A stretch of DNA of 64,000 nt from an uncultured Bacteroidota bacterium. Lineage in GTDB: Bacteria > Bacteroidota > Bacteroidia > Flavobacteriales > Flavobacteriaceae. Shown here one piece after another: positions 8,828 through 19,612 of the stretch (the first letter of the stretch is position 1; each line of letters begins with the position of its first letter). The translations under genes were made by a program, and so were the position numbers. Under the pieces are notes generated by a model. It did not search any database, had not been told where the DNA came from, and saw nothing but the letters and a program-made list of their open reading frames with translations. The stretch covers positions 62,001-126,000 of the forward strand of contig CACCAP010000003.1 in NCBI GenBank assembly GCA_902544085.1. Direction: 5' to 3'.

Positions 8828-9604
8828 ATGGAAATTGTAGATACTCATACCCATCTCTATTTAGATCAATTTGATCATGATTTTGATGATACTGTAAGGC
8901 GTTCAATTGATAATAATATTACCAAGTTTGTTTTTCCATCCATTTCGTCAAAGTATTACAATAAAATGATTCAATGCAAAAAAAAATATCCAAAAAACAT
9001 TTTCTTGATGCTAGGTTTGCACCCAGTGTATGTGGATAAAAATTATCTTCAAGAGCTTGACTTTGTTGAAAAGAATATCAATGCTAATAATTTTGTTGCA
9101 GTTGGAGAAATAGGCTTGGATACATATTGGAGTACAGAATTTTACAAACAACAAATTGAAGCTTTTGAAATTCAAATTGATTTGGCTATAAAAAATAAAT
9201 TACCCATAATCATTCACTGCAGAGATGCATACGAAGACACAATTGATATTTTGGAAAAGAAAAAAAACAAAAATCTGAGAGGAATTTTTCATTGTTTTAC
9301 TGGTTCTTTGGGTGATGCTCAAAGAATTATAAATATGGATTTCAGTTTAGGAATTGGTGGCGTGGTAACTTTTAAAAATGGTAAAATTGATCAATTTCTG
9401 AATAAGATTAGCCTCGAAAATATAGTTTTAGAAACAGATTCTCCCTATCTGGCACCAGTACCCTACAGAGGAAAAAGAAACGAGAGTTCTTATATTATTC
9501 ACATAGTAGAAAAATTAAGTGAAATTTATGATTTAAATATTGATCGGATTATCGAACAAACAAGCTTGAATTCACATAAAATTTTTAATTTCGGTGCCCA
9601 ATAG
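8828..9604 (+). CDS. tatD: TatD family metal-dependent hydrolase (DNase)
   Basis: A 258-residue TIM-barrel metallohydrolase of the TatD family, which contains 3'-5' DNases. The ATG at 8828 gives the canonical start MEIVDTHTHLYLDQF, with the HxH metal ligands. An ATG at 8789 is also in frame but would add 13 residues absent from the family and leave no space for promoters. Further ligands lie in VGEIGLDTYW, PIIIHCRDA, FHCFTG and LETDSPYLAP. The stop codon is only 4 bases before the tRNA-Ser gene, so the two are probably on one transcript. Confidence 0.93.
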   Translation: MEIVDTHTHLYLDQFDHDFDDTVRRSIDNNITKFVFPSISSKYYNKMIQCKKKYPKNIFLMLGLHPVYVDKNYLQELDFVEKNINANNFVAVGEIGLDTYWSTEFYKQQIEAFEIQIDLAIKNKLPIIIHCRDAYEDTIDILEKKKNKNLRGIFHCFTGSLGDAQRIINMDFSLGIGGVVTFKNGKIDQFLNKISLENIVLETDSPYLAPVPYRGKRNESSYIIHIVEKLSEIYDLNIDRIIEQTSLNSHKIFNFGAQ

Positions 9605-9608
9605 ACTT

Positions 9609-9696
9609 AGAGAGGTGGCCGAGTGGCTTAAGGCGCACGCTTGGAAAGCGTGTATACGTTAATAGCGTATCGAGGGTTCGAATCCCTTCCTCTCTG
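9609..9696 (+). tRNA. tRNA-Ser (anticodon GGA)
   Basis: An 88-base class II tRNA. The acceptor stem AGAGAGG pairs with CCTCTCT, followed by discriminator G. The anticodon stem CACGC/GCGTG encloses the loop TTGGAAA with anticodon GGA (serine, codons UCC/UCU). The long variable arm has the stem ATACG/CGTAT, as expected for tRNA-Ser. The T loop is TTCGAAT. The terminal CCA is not encoded (CAA follows). Confidence 0.97.
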
Positions 9697-9789
9697 CAAC
9701 TTAAAAGCCTAACACTTAATCGATTTTGATTTGTGTTTATAAGTTTTTTATATATATTTAGCCTTCCAAAAAACTATAATAAAATAAAT

Positions 9790-10587
9790 ATGAAAAAATT
9801 ACTAACTATAGCTTTTGCATTTGGATTAATCTGCTTTTTACCACAACAAATGCTTGCAAATTTAAATCAAGAACAAGAGCAAGAAGTTGAGGTTGTTGAA
9901 GCTCCCGCTGTGGAAGATCAAGAAGAACCCCAGATGACAGTAGCTGAAGCTCCTTCAGTTGGATTCACTCAAGAATTAAAAAATAGATTTATTGAGGGTG
10001 GACCTGGATTTATGGGTATTGTTTTAGCATGTTTGATATTAGGTCTTGCAATAGCAATCGAAAGGATAATTTATTTAAATTTTGCAACAACCAATACTGA
10101 AAAATTAGTTGAAGATATTGAATCAGCACTAAAATCTGGTGGTGTAGATTCTGCTAAAGAAATTTGCAGAAACACCCCTGGGCCTGTTGCCTCAATTTTT
10201 TATCAGGGTCTTGACAGAGCTGGAGAAGGTGTTGAAAGTGCTGAAAAAGCTGTGGTCGCCTACGGAGGTGTTCAAATGGGACAACTTGAAAAAAATGTAT
10301 CTTGGATATCATTATTTATTGCTTTAGCACCTATGCTTGGTTTCATGGGTACAGTAATTGGTATGATCCAAGCTTTTGATAAAATTCAAGCTGCAGGAGA
10401 TATGCAACCCTCTCTAGTTGCGGGTGGTATTAAGGTTGCACTTCTTACCACTGTATTCGGTTTAATTGTTGCCATTATTTTACAAATATTTTACAATTAT
10501 ATTGTCGCTAAAATTGATAGTATTGTTAATGATATGGAAGATGCCTCAATTACATTGATAGATATTTTAGTATCTCACAAGAAATAA
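9790..10587 (+). CDS. exbB: MotA/TolQ/ExbB family proton channel
   Basis: Inner-membrane proton channel subunit that powers TonB-dependent outer membrane transport. The ATG at 9790 gives 265 residues with an N-terminal signal-like segment ending near MLANLNQE, then an acidic, Pro-rich periplasmic stretch to about residue 60. GFMGIVLACLILGLAIAIER is the first channel helix. The conserved C-terminal block contains LAPMLGFMGTVIGMIQAF and ALLTTVFGLIVAI. This extended N-terminus is normal for flavobacterial ExbB. It heads an operon with a small membrane protein and two ExbD genes, and energises receptors such as those encoded elsewhere in this window. Confidence 0.94.
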   Translation: MKKLLTIAFAFGLICFLPQQMLANLNQEQEQEVEVVEAPAVEDQEEPQMTVAEAPSVGFTQELKNRFIEGGPGFMGIVLACLILGLAIAIERIIYLNFATTNTEKLVEDIESALKSGGVDSAKEICRNTPGPVASIFYQGLDRAGEGVESAEKAVVAYGGVQMGQLEKNVSWISLFIALAPMLGFMGTVIGMIQAFDKIQAAGDMQPSLVAGGIKVALLTTVFGLIVAIILQIFYNYIVAKIDSIVNDMEDASITLIDILVSHKK

Positions 10588-10593
10588 TTTCAG

Positions 10594-11043
10594 ATGAATA
10601 TTCAAAAAATAACTAATATAGTTTCTTGGACACTCGGCTTATTGGGTTTGTTGTTTCTGTTTATATTGATATTCCAAGGCGATGACTCAATTGAAGCCAA
10701 TGCGATGCAAGGAAGTTATGGTTTTGTTTCATACATGATATGGCTAGCAATAATTGTACTGTCCCTAGTCACCCTTTCAACCCTTGTTTTTTCTCTGAAG
10801 AATATTTCGTCTGATAAATCCAAACTTAAGAAGTTTGGAATATCTATCGGTTCTTTTCTAGTAGTTATTGTTATTGCTTTTATTTTTTCATCTGGAGCTG
10901 AAACACCAATGGGTGATGGTAAAGTACTGTCAGCTACGGGATCAAAACTTGTTGAGACAGGAATCAAAACTTTTTATTTCTTAGTTTTAATTGCTGGTGG
11001 TTTAATGGTGTATAATTCTGTAAGTAAATTATTCAAAAAATAG
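10594..11043 (+). CDS. Conserved small four-helix membrane protein of the ExbB/ExbD operon
   Basis: I do not recognise a named function. The 149-residue protein has four hydrophobic segments, at about 10-28, 47-68, 83-102 and 128-142, with a short polar N-terminus and an extracytoplasmic region around GAETPMGDGKV. It lies 6 bases after exbB and 3 before exbD. The same position is held by an uncharacterised protein in other flavobacterial exbB operons as I recall them. It is likely an accessory or stabilising membrane subunit of the energy-transducing complex, by inference from position only. Confidence 0.75.
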   Translation: MNIQKITNIVSWTLGLLGLLFLFILIFQGDDSIEANAMQGSYGFVSYMIWLAIIVLSLVTLSTLVFSLKNISSDKSKLKKFGISIGSFLVVIVIAFIFSSGAETPMGDGKVLSATGSKLVETGIKTFYFLVLIAGGLMVYNSVSKLFKK

Positions 11044-11046
11044 AAT

Positions 11047-11670
11047 ATGGCAAGAAGATCGGCACCTGAAGTTAATGCTGGTTCAATGGCGGACATTGCG
11101 TTTTTGCTTTTGATTTTTTTTCTTGTTACAACCACAATTGAAACTGATTCTGGTATCAACAGAAAACTTCCTCCGATGGAAGAAATAATTGACCCACCAA
11201 TAATTAAAGAAAGAAATATTTTTACGGTTGTTGTTAATAAAAATAACCAGATACTTGTAGAGGAAGAATTGATGGATCTTCGTGATCTTAGAAAAGAAGC
11301 TGTAGCTTTTTTGGATAACGGTGGTGGGGTAGCTGAGGAAGCTTGCGCTTATTGTCAGGGAGAAAGAGATCGAGCATCTTCCGATAACCCTGATAAAGCC
11401 ATCATATCTCTCAAAAATGATAGAGAAACCGACTACAAGGTTTATATCTCTGTTCAAAATGAATTAGTCGCTGCGTACAACCAATTAAGAGATAGGGAGT
11501 TTACAAGATTATATCCTGAAGAAAATATGAGTTATGTTGAAGCCGACAAAAAATATTCAGACCCTAGGACTGATAAATCTGTCAAGGAAAAGTTAAAAGA
11601 AAAAATATCTGTTATAAAATTGATGTTTCCAATGAAATTGTCAGAAGCAGAACCAAATAAAACAAGTTAA
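11047..11670 (+). CDS. exbD: ExbD/TolR family biopolymer transport protein (first copy)
   Basis: This 207-residue protein has one N-terminal membrane helix, after a short cytoplasmic start that contains VNAGSMADIAFLLLIFFLV. The Asp in MADIAF is the conserved proton-relay residue of ExbD/TolR. A long periplasmic domain follows, larger than the E. coli protein (141 residues), and includes a Cys pair in EEACAYCQGE that the second copy lacks. It is followed 2 bases later by a second, diverged exbD, so the complex probably uses ExbD heteromers. Confidence 0.93.
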   Translation: MARRSAPEVNAGSMADIAFLLLIFFLVTTTIETDSGINRKLPPMEEIIDPPIIKERNIFTVVVNKNNQILVEEELMDLRDLRKEAVAFLDNGGGVAEEACAYCQGERDRASSDNPDKAIISLKNDRETDYKVYISVQNELVAAYNQLRDREFTRLYPEENMSYVEADKKYSDPRTDKSVKEKLKEKISVIKLMFPMKLSEAEPNKTS

Positions 11671-11672
11671 AT

Positions 11673-12152
11673 ATGTCTAAATTTAAGAAAAAGGGAAGTG
11701 GTGAGTTACCAAAGATTTCAACAGCATCTTTGCCTGACATTGTTTTCATGCTTCTTTTCTTTTTTATGGTTGCTACTGTTTTAAGAGACAATACTCTGCT
11801 TATACAAAATACATTGCCTGCCGCGGATCAAGTACAAAAATTAGATAAAAAAGATCGTGTTATATACATTTACGCTGGTAAGCCCAGCTCCAGATACCAG
11901 GACAAATATGGTGATCAGCCCAGAATTCAACTCAATGATAAGTTTGCAACAGTTGCTGATGTAGGAGCTTATGTGTTGGCTGAAAGAGCTGCCAAAAGAG
12001 AAGAACTTCAAAATGTATTGACCACTGCACTAAAAGTTGATGGTGAAACAAAAATGGGTTTGATTAGTGATATCAAACAAGAGCTAAGAAAAGTTAATGC
12101 TCTAAAAATTAACTACACTACTAGAATTGGTGATTACTCACAAAACCAATAA
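11673..12152 (+). CDS. exbD: ExbD/TolR family biopolymer transport protein (second copy)
   Basis: A 159-residue ExbD paralogue. A short cytoplasmic leader precedes ISTASLPDIVFMLLFFFMV, the single membrane helix with the conserved Asp (LPDIVF). The periplasmic domain follows. It differs strongly from the copy just upstream, which suggests the two have separate roles in the ExbB-ExbD motor rather than being a recent duplication. It is the last clear member of the operon before the PorT-like gene 41 bases on. Confidence 0.92.
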   Translation: MSKFKKKGSGELPKISTASLPDIVFMLLFFFMVATVLRDNTLLIQNTLPAADQVQKLDKKDRVIYIYAGKPSSRYQDKYGDQPRIQLNDKFATVADVGAYVLAERAAKREELQNVLTTALKVDGETKMGLISDIKQELRKVNALKINYTTRIGDYSQNQ

Positions 12153-12193
12153 GAATTCACTCCATACTTTTTTATCTTTATCAAAACTTACTT

Positions 12194-12847
12194 ATGGTTA
12201 TAAGATTTTTTATTTTTTTTATTCCACTATTATTTACTATTGGTTTGTTATCACAAGAAAAACAAAGGTATTTTGAGGATCAGTTTTACATGGGTTTATC
12301 ATACAATTCACTCGGCGGAAAAGTTGATAAGCTCAAGGAGAATAAATTTTCCTTCTCTGTAAATTATGGGTTTATTAAAGACATTCCAATCAGTGATAAT
12401 GGAAAGCTTGCAATTGGTTTAGGTATAGGGTTAGCACACAACTCTCTAAACAATAACCTGAAATTAAATGAGTCAGAACTCAATTTTGTAACAAATTTAA
12501 GTTCAATTAATACTAACAGATATAATTATACCGAATTTCAAATTCCTTTTGAGTTTAGGTGGAGAAATTCATCATTAACTAATTATAAATTTTGGAGAAT
12601 ATACCCTGGCTTAAGGTTCTCAAGAGTTATAAAATCTAAATATATTTTTGAGGATGATACAACTATTAACAAAATTGATGTTTTCCCAATGAAAAAAAAT
12701 CAATTGGGAGTAACCCTCAATGTTGGATTTAACACCTGGAATATAAGTTTGTACCAATCACTAAATTCCTTTTTTGATAAAAATGATTATTCAGATATTG
12801 AAGATCTCAAGCAATTTAGAATGGGTTTTGTCTTTTACATATTCTAA
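12194..12847 (+). CDS. PorT-like outer membrane beta-barrel protein
   Basis: A 217-residue protein with an N-terminal signal peptide (hydrophobic 4-20, cleavage near LLSQEKQ). It is otherwise rich in alternating hydrophobic/polar strands and ends in an aromatic residue (GFVFYIF), as outer membrane barrels do. The family includes PorT, needed for type IX secretion in Porphyromonas. In flavobacteria, PorT-like genes are often found after exbD. The gene may share the exbB operon transcript. Barrel nature is well supported; the T9SS role is an inference from family and from the presence of other Gld/T9SS-related genes. Confidence 0.7.
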   Translation: MVIRFFIFFIPLLFTIGLLSQEKQRYFEDQFYMGLSYNSLGGKVDKLKENKFSFSVNYGFIKDIPISDNGKLAIGLGIGLAHNSLNNNLKLNESELNFVTNLSSINTNRYNYTEFQIPFEFRWRNSSLTNYKFWRIYPGLRFSRVIKSKYIFEDDTTINKIDVFPMKKNQLGVTLNVGFNTWNISLYQSLNSFFDKNDYSDIEDLKQFRMGFVFYIF

Positions 12848-12899
12848 GATTAGGCGGTATTTTTTTAATGATTTCTCTGTTATAGATGCCTAAAAATAT

Positions 12900-12907
12900 T
12901 ACTTTTG
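12900..12907 (+). promoter_or_regulatory. Putative -7 promoter box (TAnnTTTG) for the large TonB receptor
   Basis: TACTTTTG fits the Bacteroidota -7 consensus 53 bases before the ATG of the receptor gene, in the 113-base gap after the PorT-like gene. No exact TTG -33 element is seen. The rest of this gap is AT-rich and shows nothing else. Confidence 0.45.
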
Positions 12908-12960
12908 CAGAAATCTTTTATATTTACAGAATATAAACGACTAATATTAAATTTAAAAAT

Positions 12961-15885
12961 ATGAGAAATATTTTGTCCATGATGTTTGTATTGTTAAGTA
13001 CATTCATCCTCGCACAAACTAATGTAACAGGTGTGGTTGTTGATAGCAATAGCACTCCAATCCCTGGTGCAAACGTTGTTTTTGATTCAACAACTGGTGC
13101 AGTTGCTGATTTTAACGGAGAATTTTCGATTGATATTGATGCAAAACCTCCTTTCAGCTTAACTATTTCCAGTATTGGGTTTGAGACTACATCAATAACA
13201 GTAACTGATTCAGGTGCTTCTGTTTCAGTAACTTTAAGTGATTCAGAAAATTTACTTGACGAGGTCGTATTATCTGCATCTAGATCCGCTCAGAGTTTAT
13301 TTGAATCTCCCGTAACAATAGAAAGATTTGATTACACCGATATTGCAGCATCTACTGGCGCTGATTTTTATCAAAGCTTAGAGGCATTGAAGGGTATTCA
13401 AGTAATCAGTACGGGGATAATAAATCAAACCATTAACGCCAGAGGTTTTTCATCTGCATGGAATGAAGGTTTTGTTCAGTTAGTTGACGGGATGAATAAT
13501 GAGGCTCCTGGTCTAAACTTTTCAGCTGGAAATCTTGCAGGTGTAAATGAATTAGATTTATTTAATATAGAGTTCTTACCTGGTGCGTCTTCAGCATTAT
13601 ACGGTCCCAATGCTTATAAAGGAATTTTAACAATCAATACAAAAAATCCTTTTGATTTTCAAGGATTTAGTGCTTACCTAACTCAAGGAGTTACATCTCA
13701 GGATGTAGCTGGTGACAACCATTATTATGACTTTGGGATGAGATTTGCTCACGCATTTTCTGATAAATTTGCTGTCAAAGCAACACTCGGTTATGTAAAA
13801 GGTAAAGATTGGCAGGCTGCAAATTACAATGATTGGAACACTGTTGAGAATGCTTTTATTCCCGGAACATTGGAAATCGCTGATCAATCATTATTTCCAG
13901 ATTATGATGGTATAAATGTATATGGTGAACAAAGTTTTGGAAATGTACCAATGACCGATACCTTTCTTGGACTTGTCCTACCTCGTTTAGGTGCACAAGC
14001 GGGTTTGAGCCCAGGAAATATTGCTTTCATTGGAAATATATTTTCTTTATTTGCTCCAGATTACTTTGGAAGTCAAGTGATTCACACAACTGGATATAGT
14101 GAATCGGATCTTGACCCAACAGGCAATGCATCCAACTTTAAATTCAATCTGGCTGCTCATTACAGATTCAATGGTAATTCAGAGCTTAGTTATGTTTTTA
14201 ACAGCGGTCAGGGTAATACCCTTCTTCAAGGATTTGCTAGATTTAAAATGTTGAATTTTGGTATTCAGCAACACAAGTTGGAGTATAAAACTAAAAACTT
14301 TACAGCCAGAGCCTATAAATCAATTGAAAGTTCTGGTAATACTATGCAGTTTGAAGCCCTGGGTGGTTATTTATTCTCTGCTCAACCTGGAGGTCCCGTT
14401 GCATTTGCTGCAAACTATTTTGGAACATACTTTCAAAATCTAGCAGGTCAAATCCATCCAAATCCAGTAACTGCAATCAATGCAATGCTTTCTGGAATAC
14501 TTTTGGGTGGAGATACCAGCATGTACGACAGATACGTCACTCCAAAAATGAATTATTTAGCTCATGGAGCGGCGAGACAAGCTGCCAATGCAAATATGTT
14601 GGTTCCTGGAAGTGCTGCATTTAATGAAGCTTATGACCGAATTGCTAATACTCCAATTGCAGATGGCGGAGCGGTTGTTCTTGATAACACTTTATCAAAT
14701 AGTTACGAAGCCACTTATGATTTAAGTGATCTAGTCACTGGTTTTGAAATGGTTATTGGTGGGTCACATAGGGAATATGTTCTCCGATCAAATGGAACAC
14801 TTTTTACAGATTATGATGGACCAATAACAACTAGCGAAACAGGACTTTTTGCAAGTGTACAAAGAGATATTTTTGATGGTGCTATTAGTTTAAATGGTGC
14901 ATTGAGATATGATAAGGCTCAGAACTATGACGGCAGCTTTACACCAAGACTTGGTGCATTGATTAATTTGGCTCCAAGACATAACCTTAGAATTTCTTAT
15001 CAAACTGCAATGAGAACACCAACAATGCAAGATATGTATATTGGATTGAGAAGTGGTACTCAAAGTGGGTTTCCAATTGTATTGTTTGGATCTTCACCTG
15101 ACAGTGTTGATAGATTCACAACAGACTTTATCAATGGTGCTACAGGAGCATCGTACACTGTAACTGGTAATATGGTCATGAATAATTCATATCGTGCGGA
15201 GCAGTTTCTAGCTGGTTCTTTCGAAGTTGCTGAATTAGATAATGTTGAGCCAGAATACGTTCAGTCAAGAGAAATTGGATATCGATACAATGGAAAAAAA
15301 TTCTCCCTTGATGTTAATGCATATTGGGCAAATTATAGAAATTTCATTGCATCCAAAAATGTTGTTGTTCCTTTTTATGGAAGCGTAGCTAATGGTTCTG
15401 CTTTGGCTGCAGTTCAAGCTCGTGACGTTGCTATTTTTGCCGTTGACAACAATACTGACGAACTTGTCTCTACCATGGGATTAGACATTGGACTGGACGC
15501 GAAGATATTTGAAAAATTCGATTTTGGTGCAAAATTCGCATACAATGAGATGGACAGAAGTAATATTGATCCAAATTATGAGACATCCTTTAACACACCG
15601 AAAGTCAGAGGAAGGTTATCATTAGGATCTACTGAAATAGGTAAAAACTTTGGATTTAATCTTTCTGCTAGCTATCATAATGCATTTTTGTATGAGTCAT
15701 CTTTTGCTGATGGAATTATTCCTGCTAACTGGGTATTCAATGCTTCTATGAGCTTTGATGTTCCTGAATTGCAAAGTAAAGTTAAGATTGGTGCAGTTAA
15801 TTTAACAGGTGATGATTATGTGAGCATACCTTACACAGGTCTGATTGGTAGTCAATACTATGTTAAGTTCATCCTCAATCCGTAA
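12961..15885 (+). CDS. TonB-dependent outer membrane receptor with CarboxypepD_reg-like domain
   Basis: A 974-residue outer membrane transporter. The signal peptide ends near FILAQ. Residues about 20-100 form the CarboxypepD_reg-like domain (VTGVVVDSNSTPIPGANVVF). LLDEVVLSAS is the TonB box region, then the plug carries GASSALYGPNAYKGILTINTK. The rest is a 22-strand barrel. No SusD homologue is adjacent, so it is not a standard polysaccharide-utilisation pair. The ligand cannot be told from the sequence. It has its own promoter-like box and is followed by a strong intrinsic terminator. Confidence 0.93.
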   Translation: MRNILSMMFVLLSTFILAQTNVTGVVVDSNSTPIPGANVVFDSTTGAVADFNGEFSIDIDAKPPFSLTISSIGFETTSITVTDSGASVSVTLSDSENLLDEVVLSASRSAQSLFESPVTIERFDYTDIAASTGADFYQSLEALKGIQVISTGIINQTINARGFSSAWNEGFVQLVDGMNNEAPGLNFSAGNLAGVNELDLFNIEFLPGASSALYGPNAYKGILTINTKNPFDFQGFSAYLTQGVTSQDVAGDNHYYDFGMRFAHAFSDKFAVKATLGYVKGKDWQAANYNDWNTVENAFIPGTLEIADQSLFPDYDGINVYGEQSFGNVPMTDTFLGLVLPRLGAQAGLSPGNIAFIGNIFSLFAPDYFGSQVIHTTGYSESDLDPTGNASNFKFNLAAHYRFNGNSELSYVFNSGQGNTLLQGFARFKMLNFGIQQHKLEYKTKNFTARAYKSIESSGNTMQFEALGGYLFSAQPGGPVAFAANYFGTYFQNLAGQIHPNPVTAINAMLSGILLGGDTSMYDRYVTPKMNYLAHGAARQAANANMLVPGSAAFNEAYDRIANTPIADGGAVVLDNTLSNSYEATYDLSDLVTGFEMVIGGSHREYVLRSNGTLFTDYDGPITTSETGLFASVQRDIFDGAISLNGALRYDKAQNYDGSFTPRLGALINLAPRHNLRISYQTAMRTPTMQDMYIGLRSGTQSGFPIVLFGSSPDSVDRFTTDFINGATGASYTVTGNMVMNNSYRAEQFLAGSFEVAELDNVEPEYVQSREIGYRYNGKKFSLDVNAYWANYRNFIASKNVVVPFYGSVANGSALAAVQARDVAIFAVDNNTDELVSTMGLDIGLDAKIFEKFDFGAKFAYNEMDRSNIDPNYETSFNTPKVRGRLSLGSTEIGKNFGFNLSASYHNAFLYESSFADGIIPANWVFNASMSFDVPELQSKVKIGAVNLTGDDYVSIPYTGLIGSQYYVKFILNP

Positions 15886-15908
15886 CATATCAACAAATGA
15901 TGTTAATA

Positions 15909-15937
15909 AAGGCGCTTTTTTAAGCGCCTTTTTTTTA
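15909..15937 (+). terminator. Rho-independent terminator after the TonB receptor
   Basis: Perfect stem GGCGCTT / AAGCGCC (15911-15917 with 15922-15928), loop TTTT, extended by flanking AA/TT pairs and followed by a long T tract. It lies 25 bases after the receptor stop and separates it from atpD. Confidence 0.92.
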
Positions 15938-15968
15938 TTTTTTAATCTATTAAAATACAAGTTTCAAC

Positions 15969-15976
15969 TATATTTG
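15969..15976 (+). promoter_or_regulatory. Putative -7 promoter box (TAnnTTTG) for atpDC
   Basis: TATATTTG fits the -7 consensus and lies 24 bases before the atpD ATG, just after the terminator of the previous unit. This position supports atpD starting its own transcription unit. No clear -33 TTG was found. Confidence 0.55.
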
Positions 15977-15988
15977 TATTGACTTTAA

Positions 15989-17515
<1,527 letters not shown>

Positions 17516-17519
17516 TAAT

Positions 17520-17789
17520 ATGCAATTAGAAATTGTAAGTCCAGAAAAAACCATTTTCAGTGGTGAGGCCAAGTCGGTCCATTTACCAGGCTCTGAAGGC
17601 CATTTCCAGGTTTTAAATAATCATGCACCAATCGTATCTACACTAAAGAAAGGAGAAATTTTGATTGATGGAGTAGATAATAATTCAGAAATTGACTTTT
17701 TAGATTTTTCAAATGGAAAGGCATCGCTCGAGATTAAATCTGGAATAGTAGAAATGAAAAAAAATAAGTTAATTATTTTGGTTGATTAA
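17520..17789 (+). CDS. atpC: ATP synthase F1 subunit epsilon (short form)
   Basis: The ATG at 17520 gives an 89-residue protein, MQLEIVSPEKTIFSGEA, four bases after the atpD stop; the upstream TTG at 17499 would overlap atpD and is unlikely. Only the N-terminal beta-sandwich is present (SVHLPGSEGHFQVLNNHAPIV). The C-terminal helical hairpin that inhibits ATP hydrolysis in E. coli epsilon is absent, as in other Bacteroidota. It forms the central stalk with gamma. Confidence 0.95.
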   Translation: MQLEIVSPEKTIFSGEAKSVHLPGSEGHFQVLNNHAPIVSTLKKGEILIDGVDNNSEIDFLDFSNGKASLEIKSGIVEMKKNKLIILVD

Positions 17790-17800
17790 TTTTTTATTTT

Positions 17801-19612
17801 TTGAAAGAAAAACTAATTCTAATACTAATCTTTATTTCGCTAACGATTAGTTCTCAAACTACTCAGCAACTTGACGAGGTTGTTGTTTCCGGTTCCAAAA
17901 TCAATATTCCTTTTAGTAAAAATTTTAGGTCAATTCAAATAATTGATTCAAAAACCATAGAGGAGATCGGAGCTAGAGACGTTACTGAGCTATTACAACT
18001 TCTCACAGGAATTGATGTTCGAAGAAGAGGAGTTTCTGGTACACAAGCTGACTTATACATCAGGGGTGGTGGTTTTGATCAAACATTACTTCTAATTGAT
18101 GGAATGAAAATGGATGATATTCAAACAGGTCATCACACATTGAATTTACTCTTACCGATTCAGTTAATTGAAAGAATAGAAATCATTAAAGGACCTGCCG
18201 CCAGAATTTTTGGACAAAATGCATTTAGTGGTGCAATTAATATTATAACGAAAACCCTAAAGAAGTCTAATAATAAAGTTGTTGAGATTTATGCTAACGA
18301 CATCTCGTACGGCTCATACGAGCAACTTAACTATTCCATAAAAATGAGAACCAGCATTGAAGATAAATTCAACTCATTGATATCATTTCATAAGTCAAAA
18401 TCTAGTGGTTACAGATACAACACAGACTTTAAAAACGATTTTATTTTTATGAAAAATAATATAAAATCTAAAAATGGATCCATTGATATTATTTCAGGAT
18501 TTACAGAGAAAAAGTTTGGCGCAAATGGTTTTTATGCTAGCCCAGAAGCTATTGATCAGTATGAGGAAACACAATCAAGTTTTTTTGGAGTATCTACAAA
18601 ATTTAAAAAAGAAAAACTGGTTGTAAAACCTAAACTGTATTGGAGAAGAAATCAAGACGAATATATTTACATTAGAGATAATCCAGAAATATATAGAAAC
18701 TTACATATCTCGAATAAAATTTATGTTGATTTAAACTTCATTAAGTTTTACGACTCAGGCAATTTTTCGAATTTCGGTATTGATAATTCACAGTCCTATA
18801 TTTCGAGCAACAATTTAGGCTCGCACAAAAGATTCACATCAACAGTTTATTTTGACCATACATTTAATTTGCTCAATGATAAGGTTATTGTTTCTCCAGG
18901 ATTTTCTGTTTCATATTTTTCGGATTTGTCTTTTCATTTCTTTCCTGGTATAGATTTAGGTTTTCACCTTTCAGAGAAATCCAAATTGTATGCAAATTTT
19001 GGCAAAACTTATAGAATTCCAACCTACACGGATCTTTATTATACAGACCGAAACACCATTGGAAATCCTGATTTAGATCCTGAACATGCTGTAAGTAATG
19101 AACTGGGTTTTAAATTTGAAAACAAAAATATTCAACTATCATCTTCCTTTTTTCAAAGAAAGTCGACAAACATAATTGACTATGTTAAAGAAAATGAAAC
19201 CGAAAAGTGGAGAGCTACGAACATTAGGAATCTGAATACAAAAGGTTTCGATGTTGATTTAAGCTATGAAAAAGTATTAAGAATTGGTTACACATATCTT
19301 TTTGATGATTCTTATGTTAATGATATCAATTTTTCTCGATACTCAATCAATTCATTCAAACACCAATTAACATCAAGAATATTTTTGAATTATTCTAAAA
19401 GATTATCACAAAATTTGATGCTTAAGTATGGGGAAAGGTCAGATAAGTCAAACCACTCAGTTGTTGATACAAATATTAAGTATAGTCTAGGAAGCAAAGG
19501 TTATTTATTTTTTTCTTTAAACAATATATTTGACCAGGCATACTCAGAAACCAATTTGGTTCCCATGCCAGGAAGAAATTTTTTGTTTGGATTTATTAAC
19601 TACTTCGAGTAA
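17801..19612 (+). CDS. BtuB-like TonB-dependent receptor
   Basis: A 603-residue receptor of BtuB size and layout. The signal peptide is followed at once by the TonB box LDEVVVSGSK and the plug (DVTELLQLLTGIDVRRRG, YIRGGGFDQTLLLIDGMKM, IEIIKGPAARIFGQNAFSGAINI), then the barrel. There is no CarboxypepD-like domain. The only plausible start is TTG at 17801, which gives a clean signal peptide; there is no ATG before residue 100. It begins 11 bases after atpC, so it is presumably read from the atpD promoter. No cobalamin riboswitch is visible, so vitamin B12 as ligand is only a guess from the family. The end overlaps the convergent amidohydrolase by 13 bases. Confidence 0.85.
   Translation: MKEKLILILIFISLTISSQTTQQLDEVVVSGSKINIPFSKNFRSIQIIDSKTIEEIGARDVTELLQLLTGIDVRRRGVSGTQADLYIRGGGFDQTLLLIDGMKMDDIQTGHHTLNLLLPIQLIERIEIIKGPAARIFGQNAFSGAINIITKTLKKSNNKVVEIYANDISYGSYEQLNYSIKMRTSIEDKFNSLISFHKSKSSGYRYNTDFKNDFIFMKNNIKSKNGSIDIISGFTEKKFGANGFYASPEAIDQYEETQSSFFGVSTKFKKEKLVVKPKLYWRRNQDEYIYIRDNPEIYRNLHISNKIYVDLNFIKFYDSGNFSNFGIDNSQSYISSNNLGSHKRFTSTVYFDHTFNLLNDKVIVSPGFSVSYFSDLSFHFFPGIDLGFHLSEKSKLYANFGKTYRIPTYTDLYYTDRNTIGNPDLDPEHAVSNELGFKFENKNIQLSSSFFQRKSTNIIDYVKENETEKWRATNIRNLNTKGFDVDLSYEKVLRIGYTYLFDDSYVNDINFSRYSINSFKHQLTSRIFLNYSKRLSQNLMLKYGERSDKSNHSVVDTNIKYSLGSKGYLFFSLNNIFDQAYSETNLVPMPGRNFLFGFINYFE

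Noticed and set aside
12961-15885. SusC/SusD polysaccharide-utilisation locus
   Set aside because: Only a receptor is present. The next genes are ATP synthase subunits; no SusD, glycoside hydrolase or sulfatase is nearby.
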